NCBI GenBank assembly: GCA_958009055.1
Contig: OY253655.1
Location: 682,001 to 746,000 of the forward strand
From: Choricystis sp. odSpoLacu1
Taxonomy: Eukaryota; Chlorophyta; Trebouxiophyceae
Direction: 5' to 3'
DNA: 64,000 nucleotides
The position numbers and the translations under genes are program-made. This document shows, piece by piece, positions 1 through 11,045 of the stretch (its first letter is position 1; each line of letters opens with the position of its first letter). The notes below the pieces were generated by a model. It did not search any database, was not told the DNA's origin, and saw only the letters and a list, made by a program, of their open reading frames with translations.

Positions 1-158
1 CGTCACAAACCAACTTTTGTTTCTTTCACACGCCCGACACCGCCACACCGCTCGTGTGCGGTGCCGCCTCACACTCGCGCCCAGGGACGCGTGTGGTGAC
101 GCCGCACCGGGGCAGGGACGCCAACCCGCCCTCCCGCTGCCCTGGCGCATCCCCACGC

Positions 159-1535
159 ATGTCGTCCCCACCCGGCCCCGTCGGCGGCCGCGCCCTGGCC
201 GCAGCAGCAGCAGCAGCCACCACAGTTCGCCCCACGCGCGACTGGCGGGACGCGCAGGCCATGCCGCCACCCCCGCCGCGCGCGCCGCTGGCGCCGCGCC
301 CCCCTACCGTCGTCGACGAAGACTCCTGGGCCGACACCATCGCCGCCCTCATCGAGCGCGACTACTTTCCCGAGCTGCCCCGCCTGGCCAGCCGGCTGGA
401 GTGGCTGCAAGCGGTACGGACGCGCGACTCGGTCGCACTGGCGTCGGCTCAAGCCAACATAGCAGCCCGCCGGGCGGGCGCCCGCACGCCCGCGGTGGAG
501 CCAGGGCGCGGCAGGGACACGGTGACCGGGTTCACGCCCGGGTGGACGCCGGCCGCGCTGCTGGGTGGTGGTGGGGGGGGTGGCGACGACGGCGACGACA
601 ACGCCGTTCCTCCCCACCTCCTGCCCCGCGCCCCCCCCATGACGCTGGACCAGTTTCTGGCTTCTCACACGTCGGAAGACAATGCCGCCTTTGCGGACGC
701 CGTGGTGCGCGCATCCCAGCGGCGGGCTGCTGCGGCGGCGCGCGTGCGCGCACGCGGGGCGGGGGACGCAGCCGCCACCGCGCCCCGCGGCGCGGCAGCC
801 TCCCTCTTCCTGCCGGGAGGGTCGGACCAAACGCTGGCTCTGCCGTCCACCGCGGGCGCGGGGCCGCTGCTGGCGCTGCCGGCGGGTGTGCGTGTTGCTG
901 ACGGCGCCCCGCTCCCTCCCGGCGCGTCCGCGCGGCCGCCGCCCCGGGTGGCGGCTACCCGGTTTGGGGCGACTGGCGACCGGAGGCTGTCGACGGGGGG
1001 CACGAGCGACGGTGGGTCGAGCTGGGGAGGAGGAGGAGGCGGGTCGACCCCCGGAGGCCCCAGCGACCGTGCTGCAGCTCCTTACGGTGGCGGCCCCTCC
1101 TGGTCGCGCGTTCCCACACCCCGCCTGGACCCGGGCGCGGGGGGCACGTCCCCGCTGGTGACGTGGGGGGAGATTGCAGGCACCCCGCTGCGCCTGGCCC
1201 CGGGCGATGGTGACGCAGAGTGGGCAGCCCCTCCGACCCCCGCCGAACTGGCCGCCGCCGCTGACATCGCGCGCGGGGGTGGCGGCTTCGCCATGGCGCC
1301 CCCCACCGCGCGGGAGGCGTTGGCGCGGCGCGCGGCGACCGCGCCGCGCCGGGGCGTCGCGTCGCGGGGGGGAACCCCGCTGGCTGTGCGTGGCGAGGGC
1401 GTCACGCCTAGAGGTGGTGGCGCTGCCACGCTCGGCCGGGCGGGTACGCCCCTGTCGGCGGCGGGGGCGCGGCTGGCGGCACGGCTGCGGTCGCGCGCCG
1501 CCACGCCGCTCGCGTGGCGCGGTGGGAAAAAGTGA
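159..1535 (+). CDS. ESS2: ESS2/DGCR14 family spliceosome-associated protein
   Basis: Intronless gene of 458 codons. ESS2 (DGCR14/Bis1) is a nuclear protein associated with the spliceosomal C complex. Conserved blocks are visible in order: a VVDEDSW...IERDYFPELP segment near residues 51-74 (family pattern LDEExY...IIxRDFFPDLP), the hallmark FLASHTSEDNAAF near 165-177, and TPLVTWGEIAGTP-like residues near 333-345. The intervening Ala/Gly/Pro-rich linkers are typical of this genome. An upstream in-frame extension to about 54 exists, but the ATG at 159 starts a more sensible N terminus. The length is close to the human protein. It lies head-to-tail with the ARID gene, 171 bp away. Identification rests on motif order and is firm. 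Confidence 0.88.
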   Translation: MSSPPGPVGGRALAAAAAAATTVRPTRDWRDAQAMPPPPPRAPLAPRPPTVVDEDSWADTIAALIERDYFPELPRLASRLEWLQAVRTRDSVALASAQANIAARRAGARTPAVEPGRGRDTVTGFTPGWTPAALLGGGGGGGDDGDDNAVPPHLLPRAPPMTLDQFLASHTSEDNAAFADAVVRASQRRAAAAARVRARGAGDAAATAPRGAAASLFLPGGSDQTLALPSTAGAGPLLALPAGVRVADGAPLPPGASARPPPRVAATRFGATGDRRLSTGGTSDGGSSWGGGGGGSTPGGPSDRAAAPYGGGPSWSRVPTPRLDPGAGGTSPLVTWGEIAGTPLRLAPGDGDAEWAAPPTPAELAAAADIARGGGGFAMAPPTAREALARRAATAPRRGVASRGGTPLAVRGEGVTPRGGGAATLGRAGTPLSAAGARLAARLRSRAATPLAWRGGKK

Positions 1536-1706
1536 GGGGAGGCGTGTTTTTTGGATGGTTCATTGTTTTCCTTGGTTTTGTAGCACCACACTCTGGTAGG
1601 CACGCTCTAGTTTTCGTTCGTTTTTTTGGTCGGAAGGGGAGGCGAAAACGGGAGAAGGCATCGCTCACTGTCGTCGAGAAAAAGAAAGCGCGAGCGGCCG
1701 ACGACA

Positions 1707-2246
1707 ATGGCCGACGACTCCTCCCCCCCGTCCGAGACGCCGTCCGCGGCGGACGGTCTGGCGGCGCTCGCGTCTGAGCAGAACAGAAGACGTGCGTGTG
1801 TGTGGAAGGAGGGGGGGGAGAGAGGCGGGGAGGAGAGAGGAAGGGCGCGTCACTCACGCCAGCATTCCTCCCGACCACCACGCCCCCCGCGAAGCCTGCA
1901 CGCCCTCGCCCACGCGCCCACACACACAACACACACACACAAACACCCTCAGCCTCTCGCTCCGTCGTGCACGCGGCCGCCACCGCACTGCTGGCCGTCA
2001 AGCGCCCCCGCGCTGACGACGGTCCGCGCGCCGACACGCCGCCCCCGGCCCGTGTCCCCCCCATGGCCCCCCTGTCCTGGGGGGAGCCGCACACGGGGCG
2101 CGCCCCCGACTCACCGGAGAGGGTGGGGGCGGTGCCTGACAATTATGGGTGCTTGTTGCCGGGCGCGGCGCTCGGGGGCGACGTGCCGCCCCACCCCGCG
2201 CCGCCCGTCGGGTGTGCCACCTTCCTGGACTTGAACACGGTGTGTA

Positions 2247-2297
<51 letters not shown>

Positions 2298-3022
2298 GAT
2301 GTGTGTTTGGTTTTTGACTCTTTTTCCCGACTCATTTTTTTTCATCCTTTTTTTTTCATCCAGGCCACCGACGCCGAACTCCGCGCCGCCGTCGCCGCCA
2401 CCGCCCCTCCCCCCCCCCCCCCCCGTCCCCCTACCCGCCGTGGCGGACGCCAAGCTGGGCCTGCCCTCGGGCGCGGCCGCCGCCATGCGGCGCCGGGTGC
2501 GCCCGGGTTCCGGGCGCGCGGCCAACGCCAACGAGATGCTGCTCGCCCACGTGGAGGGGCGCGCCCCCGACGTCCCCTGGGCGGCTCTGGGCGTGCCCCG
2601 CGCTCCCATCATTGGTGGGAAACCCCTGGATTTGAGGGGCCTGTGGGCGCGTGTGCGCGCGTTGGGTGGATATGAAGGCGCGGTCGCGGCCAAGCAGTGG
2701 GCCTCGGTCGCGGTGCGCATGTGCATGGACGTCAAGGCCATCACCAATGCGGGGTGGCTGGTGCGGTGAGTTTGGAGGTGGGGTGGTGGGAAATGGTGGA
2801 TGGAAAAAAAAAAAAAAAAACATCGGCCGACGGTTCACCTTTCCTTTCCACCTCCCCTCTTTTCTGTCCAGCACCCACTACCTGCGCTTCCTGCTGCCCC
2901 TGGAGCAGGAGATGCGGACGGCCGGCACCTACGTCCCGGGCAAGGCGCCCCCCCCCGACGAAGACGCCGCACGCGGCGGGCGGTCGGCGCTCGCAGGGAC
3001 GGACCCAGGCGTGTTTGCTTAA
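1707..3022 (+). CDS. ARID/BRIGHT-domain DNA-binding protein
   Basis: Four-exon model: 1707-1791, 1953-2241, 2364-2765 and 2872-3022, about 308 aa. The C-terminal third is an ARID fold: GGKPLDLRGLW, RALGGYEG, KQWASVA and, across the last intron, WLVRTHYLRFLLPLE, matching the family pattern L-DL..L...V...GG...V...W..V......A...LR..Y...L...E. ARID proteins bind DNA, often in SWI/SNF-type chromatin complexes. No second domain is seen. Exon 3 opens in a Pro-rich frame. The alternative frame (ATDAELRAAVAATA) looks more protein-like up to a run of 16 C at 2409-2424, so either the second donor or that homopolymer length may be wrong. The last two exons are certain; exons 1-2 are reasonable. Confidence 0.75.
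2251..2296. repeat. (GT)n tract in an ARID intron
   Basis: About 23 GT units immediately downstream of the proposed donor in ARID intron 2. Confidence 0.95.
2409..2424. repeat. Poly-C tract (16 C) within ARID exon 3
   Basis: Run of 16 C inside coding sequence. An error of one base would change the frame of the start of exon 3. Confidence 0.9.
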
Positions 3023-3188
3023 AAAGAGAGAAAAAAAGCTTTTTCATGTGTTTACGTCTGTTTTTTTTTCTTCGTTTTTAACAAAGCACAAGGGTGGCGT
3101 TTCTACAAATGCAAAGACAAACACAGCGGGAGAAGAGGGGAAACACACAGCAACACAACAGGGCAGCAGAAAACACGAAACACACTCC

Positions 3189-4663
3189 TCACGCGAGCGG
3201 CGGCAAGTGATCCACCAACCGGAACGGTTCCCCTCGCCCCCCGCCCGCCGCGTGGGCTTCGTCCGCGGCGGTCACCAGCTGGCGCAGCACGCGCTCCAGG
3301 CTGGAGGCGGGGGCGGACGGGTGGGACGAGGTGGAGGGTGACGTGGCGGGGAGGAGCGCCGCGTTGAGAGCGTCGGCGGCCGCGGTCCGCTGCCCCTCCC
3401 CCAACAACCCGCCCACGGGGCAGGTGGCGGGATCCTCGTACGCCGCCAGGGCGGCCGCGTCGCGCGCCATGTCGGCGGCCGGGCCGCCGGCGGAGAGGGC
3501 GGCGGTGAGGCCGCCAGGGGCGCGCGCGACGGCGGCCGCCGCGTCGCCGCGGCGCACAGATTCGACGAACCGCTGCACATCCAAAAAGGCGCGCACCGTG
3601 GCGTCCGCCAGGGCGGTGGCGCCGCTGCGAGCAGCGCCAGCCACCGCTTCCGCGGCGTCGACGTCGCCGGTGGCGAGGGCGGCGCGCGCGGCGGCGCGCG
3701 CGGCAAGCGTGGCACGCCGCGGGTCGTCCGCCCCCGCGGGCGGCGCCGCCCCCCCCGCCGCCTCCTCCAGCGCGGCCAGGGTGCGCGCGTGGCCCGCGTG
3801 CAGCAGGTAGTCGCGCACCAGGGCAGCCGCCGTGGTGGAGGCGGAGGACGCGGCGGTGGCGACGCCGACCGCGCGTGCGAAGGCGCGCGCGTCGACCGTC
3901 GCGGCGTCGAGATCGAACCGAAACGGGGTCGCCCCAAAGTTGACGGTCACCCTCTCCCCGCGCGAATGCAGTCCAACGGTTGGAAACAAGGGTCCAGGCG
4001 GCAGAGGACCCGTGAATGCTGTTCCAAGGTGGCGTCCTCCTTTCGTAAAGAAGATCACTCCCCGCTCCCAGTCGATGCCCGCGCCGACCACATCACCCGC
4101 CCCAAACCTGGGCCCATACGCCTCCCCCGACCCGCGCGCGTGATACTTTTTGCCGTCGTCGCCATGGTAGCCGTACGTGCCCGGCTCCCACCCGGGTTGG
4201 CGCCCGAGTTTGGCGCCCGCGTCGGTGAACCCGACGCCGATCAGCCCGCGCTCGCCCGACGCCACGATCGCCACCTCAAAGTAGGACATCGGCACGCGGC
4301 GGGGGAGGGGGGCGTTAGCCTGGATGGCGCCCACGTCGTTGGTGTGGGCGCCGGCGCCGGTATAGGCGACGGTGAGCTTGTCTTTGGAGACCTGAAGGGG
4401 GGTTTTGGGGGGGGGACGACGGGGCGAGCGAATGGAGGGTGTACGAAAACGCAAGCGCCTGCGTCCCTTGAAAACACGGTCGCCTCCCTGTCTCTCTCCG
4501 ACGTGAATGTGTGTGTATCCTCACTCACACCAGGTGGGCGGGAGGCCAGAAGAGAGAGTGTGGCCGCAGAGAGCGCCGACCCCCCGCGAAATGCCGCATC
4601 GGCCGCGCCCCCCACGCTCTCCGTCGCACACCGCCCTCCCCACGCAAAACACACGACGCGTGC

Positions 4664-4741
<78 letters not shown>

Positions 4742-4876
4742 CCTCACCTCCAAAAAGTTGCCAAACGACGCCGTGCAGAACGCTGTGGGCACGGGCTCGC
4801 CGTCCGCGTCGGAGCCGGCGCCGGGCGGCGCGGGCGGCAGGGGGGCCCGGCGAGAGGCGTCAAACGCCCACGCCAT
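3189..4876 (-). CDS. RanBPM-like SPRY/LisH/CTLH protein (GID/CTLH complex scaffold)
   Basis: Two exons on the minus strand: 4876-4748 (43 codons) and 4391-3189, 443 aa in total. The order is a SPRY domain (about 44-200, with SYFEVAI, GLIGVGFT, GWEPGTYGYHGDDGK, DVVGAGIDW, FFTKGG, PTVGLHS, VNFG), a LisH motif near 225-250 (ALVRDYLLHAGHARTLAALEE), then a CTLH/CRA-like helical tail. This is the RanBP9/10 and yeast Gid1 arrangement, the substrate-receptor scaffold of the GID/CTLH ubiquitin ligase. The single intron starts GTGAGGATGTG and contains an exceptionally long TG tract (CA on the plus strand). The splice keeps phase 0 and joins the start of the SPRY domain. Confidence 0.88.
4669..4740. repeat. 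(CA)n microsatellite inside the RanBPM intron
   Basis: About 36 uninterrupted CA units on the plus strand, or TG on the coding strand just after the 5' splice site. It is the longest of several TG tracts that sit directly downstream of donors in this window. Confidence 0.97.
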
Positions 4877-5002
4877 GGTGTTGTGGTGGTTGGGTGTGGG
4901 AGGAAAGTGTTTGAGAGTGTGTCTAAAAAAATGATGGTTGCAAGACTGAAAAACAATAAAAAACGTTGACACACACTTCTACCCCCGCCGCCTGTCGCAC
5001 TC

Positions 5003-6064
5003 CTACGCGCCGCCGTCCACACTCGTGACGCGTTGGTAGGGAGCGCCACCGCCGCCACCGCCACCAGGCCTCAACCACCGCCCCGCCACGCACAGCGCGG
5101 CGGGCGAGGTGAGCGTGATGGCCGCGATCCACCCCCACAGCGCCCGCCCGTCGCACGCTCCCGGGGGTGGGGGCGGTGTGCCCGACCCGGGCGCCGGGCA
5201 GACGCCGTTGCCGGGGCAGTGGCGGGTCAGCAGCCAGCCTGAGAGCGCGCCCGCCGGCATCTTGGAGAGGAAGAGGGGCGCGGCTGAGAGGGCAGAGAAG
5301 AAGCCCTCCCTGCCATCGGGCGCGACTTGCATGGAGTAATCATAGAAGCGGGGCGACCAGACGGCTTCCCCGATGGACAGGATGACGACAAACGCGGCGG
5401 TCCCGGCCAGGGTGGGAGATAAAGCAATGGCGATGGGCGCGGCCGCGCTCGCCCACCCGCCGCGGTGCACCGCGTCAAAGGTCGCCCAGTGCGCGAAGGC
5501 AGCTCCCGCCACGGGGACAGCAAACGTGATGAGGAGGGGGTTCAGTGCATAAATGGTGCCCGCGTGCGCGGAGCACCCAAACGAGCGGGTGACAAACTTG
5601 GGCAGCGTCGCGTCCAGGTGCCTAAAGATTTGTTTCAGGTTGACGGTGAGTAGGGAGACGGCCAGGAATTTGTAGAGTTCGGGGCCTGCGACAGCGGAGA
5701 GGGACGCGGAGGCTGCGGAGGCTGCGCGCACGACGGACGCGGGCAGCCAGCGCGGGGCGCCACCACCGCCGTGTGGCGACGCCGGGGGCGACACAGCGAT
5801 GCCGTCGAGCGAGGTGGCGGTGGAGGGGCGTCGGTCGATGGTGGGTGGGTGGGTTGGCGCGTCGGTGGCGGGTGGCGGCGGGCGCAGCGGCAGCAGCGGT
5901 GGTCGAGGGCAGGCAGACAGCGACGAACACCACCTCCACCACCGCGATCGGGACGCCCAGCCACATGTAGAAGCGCAGGCCGGTGAAGAGGTGGCCTGGT
6001 TGGTGTGTGGGTGTGTGGGAGTGAGAGAGAGAGAGAAAGGCGGAGGGTGGCGTGGCAACACCCT

Positions 6065-6106
<42 letters not shown>

Positions 6107-6735
6107 GCACCACGCGCCAGCGTCAGGTCGCGCGTCAACCCCGCCACCAGGGCCGCCACATTCATGGCCACATAGAACAGGGAGAATGCGAGCGAGCGCG
6201 CGCGCTCTGTGGTTGTTTGTTTGACGGCAATCGTCAACACCGGCACCCCCAGCGCCCCTCCCAACGCGGGCCCAGCAGGGCGGCCACCGCGATCCATCGC
6301 GACCGCGTCATCGCCAGCGTGGCCCGCGCGACCGCGGTGGCGGCCGCGGAGGCGAGCAGGGAGGAGCGCACACCCACGGCGTCGATCAATCCCCCGCCGA
6401 TGACGCCCAGAGCAACAATCATTGTCCCCCACAGACCGTATAGGATGCCAGCCGCCACGTCGTCCACGCCGTGTTCGGAGGTGAGGTAGTCGGTGATGGA
6501 GAGGGAGAGGGAGAAGTAGGAGAAGGACTCGAGCGCCTGAGGAGGAGAAAAAGGGTGGTGTGTTTGGTTGGAAAAACAAGTCGACCAGAGTGGAATACAC
6601 AAAATAACATAAATACACACGTGCACACACACACACTCTTCCCACCTTGACAGCGAAGACCACCCACAGCGCCGTGTCGCACTCGCGCAGCGGCGCGACG
6701 CGCGCCGCGAGCGATGCGCGCAGGCGGCTGCCCAT
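5003..6735 (-). CDS. Major facilitator superfamily transporter (two frame breaks)
   Basis: Three exons: 6735-6646 (MGSRLRAS..., phase 0), 6536-6105 and 5995-5003, about 504 aa if repaired. Twelve-helix MFS character is evident: ITDYLTSEHGVDD, GILYGLWGTMIVALG and GGLIDAVGVRSSLLAS resemble the TM2-TM3 region with the G...D.xGxR loop. Later hydrophobic segments include LFYVAMNVAALVAG, FYMWLGVPIAVVEVVF and FVVILSIGEAVWSPRFYDY. Substrate is unknown. Two reading-frame changes occur. One is near 6266-6275 in a GGGCCC run (one base missing). The other lies in the low-complexity Thr/Pro/Ala loop between about 5770 and 5925 (one base extra). They cancel, so the summed exon length stays a multiple of three, which favours consensus errors over decay. 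It diverges from cactin, 198 bp away. Confidence 0.78.
6066..6104. repeat. (CA)n tract at a splice donor of the MFS gene
   Basis: Roughly 19 CA repeats on the plus strand, read as GTGTGT... on the coding strand beginning exactly at the 5' splice site of exon 2, so the donor lies within the microsatellite. Confidence 0.95.
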
Positions 6736-6933
6736 GAGGGGTCGCGCGTGTGTGGAGGGGAGGGTGTGCGTGTGTGGGCGTGTGCGGCGCCGCCAGCGGT
6801 GGATCAGCGGAGGCCGCTGCTGTGGGTGCCTCTCTCAACACAACGTGATTGGAGAGTGAAAAAACAGACGTCGACGGTTTCTCCGTCGTTCCGTTCTCTC
6901 CGTTCTCTCTCCACACACCCACCCGCGGCGCCA

Positions 6934-7257
6934 ATGGACGGCCGGCACCCGTCGTCGTCCCACCGCCGCGACGACGTCGACGTCGACCGGCGGCGGGACC
7001 GGCCGCGCAACGACTCGCGGCACGAGCGGCGGCGCTCGCGCTCGCGCTCCCGCGACCGGCGCCGCCCGCGCAGCCGCACGCCGCCGTCGGATGATGAAGC
7101 GCGCAGGATTGAGAAGGCGGCCAAGCTGGTGAGTAGGGGAGGAGAGGGGGGGAGGGGGGAGGTGACGGCGGCGCGCTGGCGCAAATGCGGAGCGCCGGTC
7201 GCACGACGGTCCCCCGCTGAGCGCGCGCACGCACAAGGAGATAGTGACAGAAGCTCG

Positions 7258-7292
<35 letters not shown>

Positions 7293-9203
7293 GGTGGGAG
7301 GCGCCAACGTTATTGCTTACACACTCACCCACACTCTCTTCCCTCGTCTCACACACAGGCTGAAAAAGTGACGCGCCACCTCAAAAAACACGCCCTGGCC
7401 ACCGAGGACGCGCGCGACGACCCCCTGGGCGACGGCACGTCGGCCGCCCCCTCCCGCTTTGTGTGGGGCAAAAAGATCGAGAAGAAAATTCGCGACGGCG
7501 CCGACGTCGCGTCCCTGACGGCGGCCGCCCACGCGATGCGCGCGGCGGAACGCCTGGACGAGATCGAGACCATCAAGCGGCGGCGGGAAGCCCGGGAAGC
7601 GGAGCGTGAGGCGCGGGAGGCGGAGGCCGCGGCCGCTGCGCGCGAAAAAGCGGTGGCAGAAGGCGCCGACCTAGAAGCCAAGGAGGAAGCCTTCCACCTG
7701 GACCAAGCCAAGCGGCGGGCGGCGGCTCGCGTGGCGGGGGGGCGGGCGGGCCTGGCCGACGTGCTGGCCAAGGAGCTGCACCTGCTGGTGCCGCCGTGGT
7801 CTCTAGGACCCGAGGCCACGCCCCCGCACGTCGCCCTGGCCGACCTCAAGTCCTCCGACCTGCGGGACGTGGTGGATGATGTGCGCGGGTGGGCCGAACT
7901 GGACCGCGAGCCCCGGTCGGCGGGGTGGTGGGCGGCGGCGGGGGAGTTGGCGAGTGCGGCGCTGGCCGCGGCTGAAGCGCGGGAGGGGGGTGGTGGTGGC
8001 GCCGCCCCACCACCCCCTTCCCGTGACATCGTCACCGCCACCGCGGCCGCGGCCGCAGCAGGAGCCGGCCTCCACCCCTCCGTCGCCACCGACGTGGCGG
8101 GCCTGCTCACCGGCAAGAGCCTGGCAGCGTTGGAAGAGTTGGAGGAGGGAGTGAAGGCGACTCTTTCCACCGGCGACGCGCCCGACCCCGACTTCTGGGC
8201 GTGCGTCCTGCGCGCCCTGGCCCCCGCCAAGGCGGCCGCCTGGTTGAGTGAGGCACATGCGAGCCTGGTGGAGGGCGCGGCGCGGGCGGCGGAGGCGGCG
8301 GGTGGAGGGGGTGGCTTTGACGACGACGGCGGCGCGGCGCCAGCGGCCGCGCCGGCCGCGCCCGCTGCTGCGCGCGCGCCGTCGCGCTCGCCGTCGCCAG
8401 CGCCGCCTCCCCGCCCCGACCCCAACGCAGACGGTGCTTTGTCTCCTCCTCCTGCGTCCGACGCGGACGTCGCCGCTGCGTTGGCGGCGGGGGCGGCTGC
8501 ACTGACAGCCGACGCGGACGCGCGTCTGCTCGCGAGGTCGCGCGCGGCCGCGCGCTACGCTGCTGCGGCCGCCCTGGCGGCTGCCGGTGGAGCAGAAGGC
8601 GGTGCTGCCCGCCCCCTTGCCGACGATGATGCGGACGTGCTGTACGCCCAACTCCTAGCCGCGTCTGGCGGCACCGCCGCCCCGCGCGACGCCACCACCG
8701 TCGACGACGCCCGCCTGCGCGCCGCGGCAGCCGCCGCCATGGGCGACGCCGGTGAAGCGGGCGACGCCCCCTTCACCGGGGACGCGACGGGGGACGCGGC
8801 GGCGGCCACGTACTGGTGGCACGCGCGCTACAGGCCGCGCAAACCCACCTACCTCAACCGCGTCCACACAGGGTACGACTGGAACCGCTACAATTCAGCC
8901 CACTACGACACCGACAACCCGCCCCCCAAAGTCGTCAAAGGGTATAAGTTCAACATCTTTTACCCTGACTTGATTGACAAGAGTGTGCCGCCGCAGTACA
9001 GTGTGGAGCGAGACCCCGCGGCCGGCCCCCAAGCCGAAACCGTCCTCCTCCGCTTTTCAGCGGGCCCCCCCTACGAAGACGTCGTCTTCCGCATCGACAA
9101 CCGGGAGTGGGAGCATGCGCGGCGGCACGGGTTTCGGTGCGCGTTTGAGCGAGGGATGCTGCAGCTGTACTTCAATTTCAAGCGGCAGAGGTACCGGCGG
9201 TGA
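6934..9203 (+). CDS. CACTIN: Cactin, spliceosome-associated protein
   Basis: Two exons, 6934-7128 and 7359-9203, 679 aa. The N terminus is Arg/Ser-rich (RSRSRSRDRR) like SR splicing factors. It is followed by the cactin middle region (FVWGKKIEKK, EIETIKRRREARE, FHLDQAKRRA) and the very conserved C-terminal block KPTYLNRVHTGYDWNRYN, HYDTDNPPPK, GYKFNIFYPDL, RFSAGPPYEDV, NREWEHARRHGFRC and a YRR terminus. Cactin works in pre-mRNA splicing in plants and animals. The centre carries Ala-rich spacer and short acidic stretches. The intron has a (TG)n tract at 7261-7291 and joins AAKL to AEKV in phase 0. Confidence 0.95.
7261..7291. repeat. (TG)n tract in the cactin intron
   Basis: About 15 TG units within the 230-nt intron. 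Confidence 0.95.
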
Positions 9204-9632
9204 ATGGGGGGAGCGTGCTTTTGTTGTGTTTTCGGAGGGTCTAGAGTGTGTCACATGAACCAAAAGAGTGTGTCACATGAACCAAAAGAGTGTGCCACAT
9301 GAACCAAAAGAGTGTGCACATGAACCAAGAGAGTGTGCAAACGGTGTCGAGGCCCCATGTCTGGTGTCAGTGGGGTCCAACGTTGTGGAGGGGGAAGGGT
9401 GGGGCGCCACGAAGGCATCGTGATCAGCCCCCCCTGGTCCCAAGTCCGCCGGCGCCGAAAAAGTGCACCCCGAGAGACGCTCTCTCATGCTGCCACGATA
9501 GCTGGGGGTGTCGTGGGTGAATTTCAGAGCTCCAACGGTGGTTCGTGGCTTGAGAACCAAACAAAATCAAAACACTTCCCTGCTTCCATTTCCTCACCTC
9601 CCACCGCCCCACCACCTCCAAACCCTCCTACA
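9204..9632. other. Cactin 3' end / PsbS promoter interval
   Basis: This gene-free stretch of 429 bp holds the 3' UTR of cactin, a four-copy 22-bp tandem repeat at its left end and presumably the PsbS promoter. No open frame here looks like a protein. Confidence 0.6.
9244..9337. repeat. 22-bp tandem repeat upstream of PsbS
   Basis: GAGTGTG starts at 9244, 9266, 9288, 9310 and 9331, giving unit lengths 22, 22, 22 and 21. Each unit contains CACATGAACCAA. The third and fourth units differ from the others by single changes. It lies about 300 bp before the PsbS ATG and 40 bp after the cactin stop. Confidence 0.97.
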
Positions 9633-11045
9633 ATGGCTGCCGCCCTCGCCGCTTCCTCCCTGGCCCTGCCCGTGCGCGCGTCCCGCGCCCGGGCGGTCGC
9701 CCCCCGCGCCCTGTTCTCCAAGAAGGCGGCCCCCGTCAAGACGGTGCGTTTTTTTTGTGTGTGTGTGGTGGAGAGTAACGGGCACCCCGCGCCCCCTCGG
9801 CCACCGCCCATCGAGGCTGCACACACCCCATCTAGCGGTGTGGGGGGGTGGCGGCGGGGCGGGACCCGTGGCGAGCACAGGGGTCTTGCGTGTTGGTGTG
9901 TGTGTCCCTCCTACCACCGGAGAGGTACACCAACACGCGCCCCCCCCTCCCACCCTGCCGCGCCGGCCGCCGCCCCCGACCCGGGTGCGGACGCGGCGCG
10001 TGGCACACACCAAGCGCTTGTGTGGGGACGCGGGGCGGGGCGAGGGCAAACCGCTGCGCGGGGGACGGCCAACGCGCGGGCGCAGCGCCTTCCGATGATG
10101 TCGGCTTGTTGCGGAAGGCGGGGACCCCCGGCCCCGCCCGCTTGCTTTCCGCCCGGTCACCACCCACACACGGGCCGGCCTGCATGTCGTGGCTGTCTGG
10201 GGGGGGGGCGCGCACCCGCCGAGGCGGGGGCGACGGCGCGGGCAGCCAGGCAGCGCCGTCGGCGCGCCACGGCGGCGCGCGGCGGGAGCTTTCCGTTTGC
10301 GGCCGTGAACGGCCGCAGCAAAGGTTCGCTTTCGCCCACCCTCCCTTCGTCAACCCCCCTTTTCACTCACACACACACGCCACCACCACCCACACCCACT
10401 CACCAGGCCCCCACCGGCAAGAAGGTCCTCACCGCGGGCAAGGACATCAAGGCCACCCAGTTCACCATTGGGCTCTCCTCCAAGCAGGGCAAGACCGTCG
10501 CCATCGGGTTCACCAAGTCCAACGAGCTCTTCGTCGGCCGCATGGCCATGCTGGGCATTGCGTCGTCCCTGATTGGTGAGGTGCTCACCGGCAAGGGCGC
10601 CCTGTCCCAGCTGGGTTTCGAGACGGGGCTCCCGATCCAGGACCTCGACTTTGCCATCCTGGCCGCCATCGGCTTCAACCTGATCGCCGCCTTCCTGCCC
10701 GCCAAGGGCAAGTTTGTGCCCGACGATGAGGAGCTGACGGAGCGTCCCAAGGGCGCCCTGCAGGACGCCAAGATCTCGCTCGCGACGCCCGGCAAATTCT
10801 TCGGCATCAACGGCTTTGGCTTCACCAAGGAGAACGAGCTGTTTGTCGGCCGCATGGCCCAGCTGGGCTTTGCCGCGTCGCTGATTGGGGAGGGTCTCAC
10901 CGGCAAGGGCATCCTGGGCCAGCTCGGCTACGAAACGGGCATCCCCCTGCTCGACATTGACTGGATCCTCGGCGCCTCCATCCTGTTCACCCTGCTGGCC
11001 GCCCTCAACGAGGGGTCGGGCCGCTTCGTGGACGAGGAGGAGTGA
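9633..11045 (+). CDS. PSBS: Photosystem II 22 kDa protein PsbS (chloroplast)
   Basis: Two exons, 9633-9743 and 10407-11045, 249 aa. PsbS is the thylakoid pH sensor for energy-dependent quenching (qE). The first exon is a plastid transit peptide rich in Ala/Arg/Ser. The mature part is a tandem repeat of two LHC-like halves, each with NELFVGRMA, SLIGE.LTGKG and QLG[FY]ETG[LI]P. Plant PsbS senses lumen acidity through two lumen-facing glutamates. The matching residues here are E109 (FETG) and E213 (YETG), 104 apart as in plants. Four membrane helices are expected. The 663-nt intron keeps the frame open throughout. A possible AATAAA lies at 11100-11105. Confidence 0.96.
   Translation: MAAALAASSLALPVRASRARAVAPRALFSKKAAPVKTVRFFCVCVVESNGHPAPPRPPPIEAAHTPSSGVGGWRRGGTRGEHRGLACWCVCPSYHRRGTPTRAPPSHPAAPAAAPDPGADAARGTHQALVWGRGAGRGQTAARGTANARAQRLPMMSACCGRRGPPAPPACFPPGHHPHTGRPACRGCLGGGRAPAEAGATARAARQRRRRATAARGGSFPFAAVNGRSKGSLSPTLPSSTPLFTHTHTPPPPTPTHQAPTGKKVLTAGKDIKATQFTIGLSSKQGKTVAIGFTKSNELFVGRMAMLGIASSLIGEVLTGKGALSQLGFETGLPIQDLDFAILAAIGFNLIAAFLPAKGKFVPDDEELTERPKGALQDAKISLATPGKFFGINGFGFTKENELFVGRMAQLGFAASLIGEGLTGKGILGQLGYETGIPLLDIDWILGASILFTLLAALNEGSGRFVDEEE

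Noticed and set aside
9244..9337. Possible CRISPR-like array
   Set aside because: Units are directly adjacent with no spacers, and the genome is eukaryotic; a plain tandem repeat.
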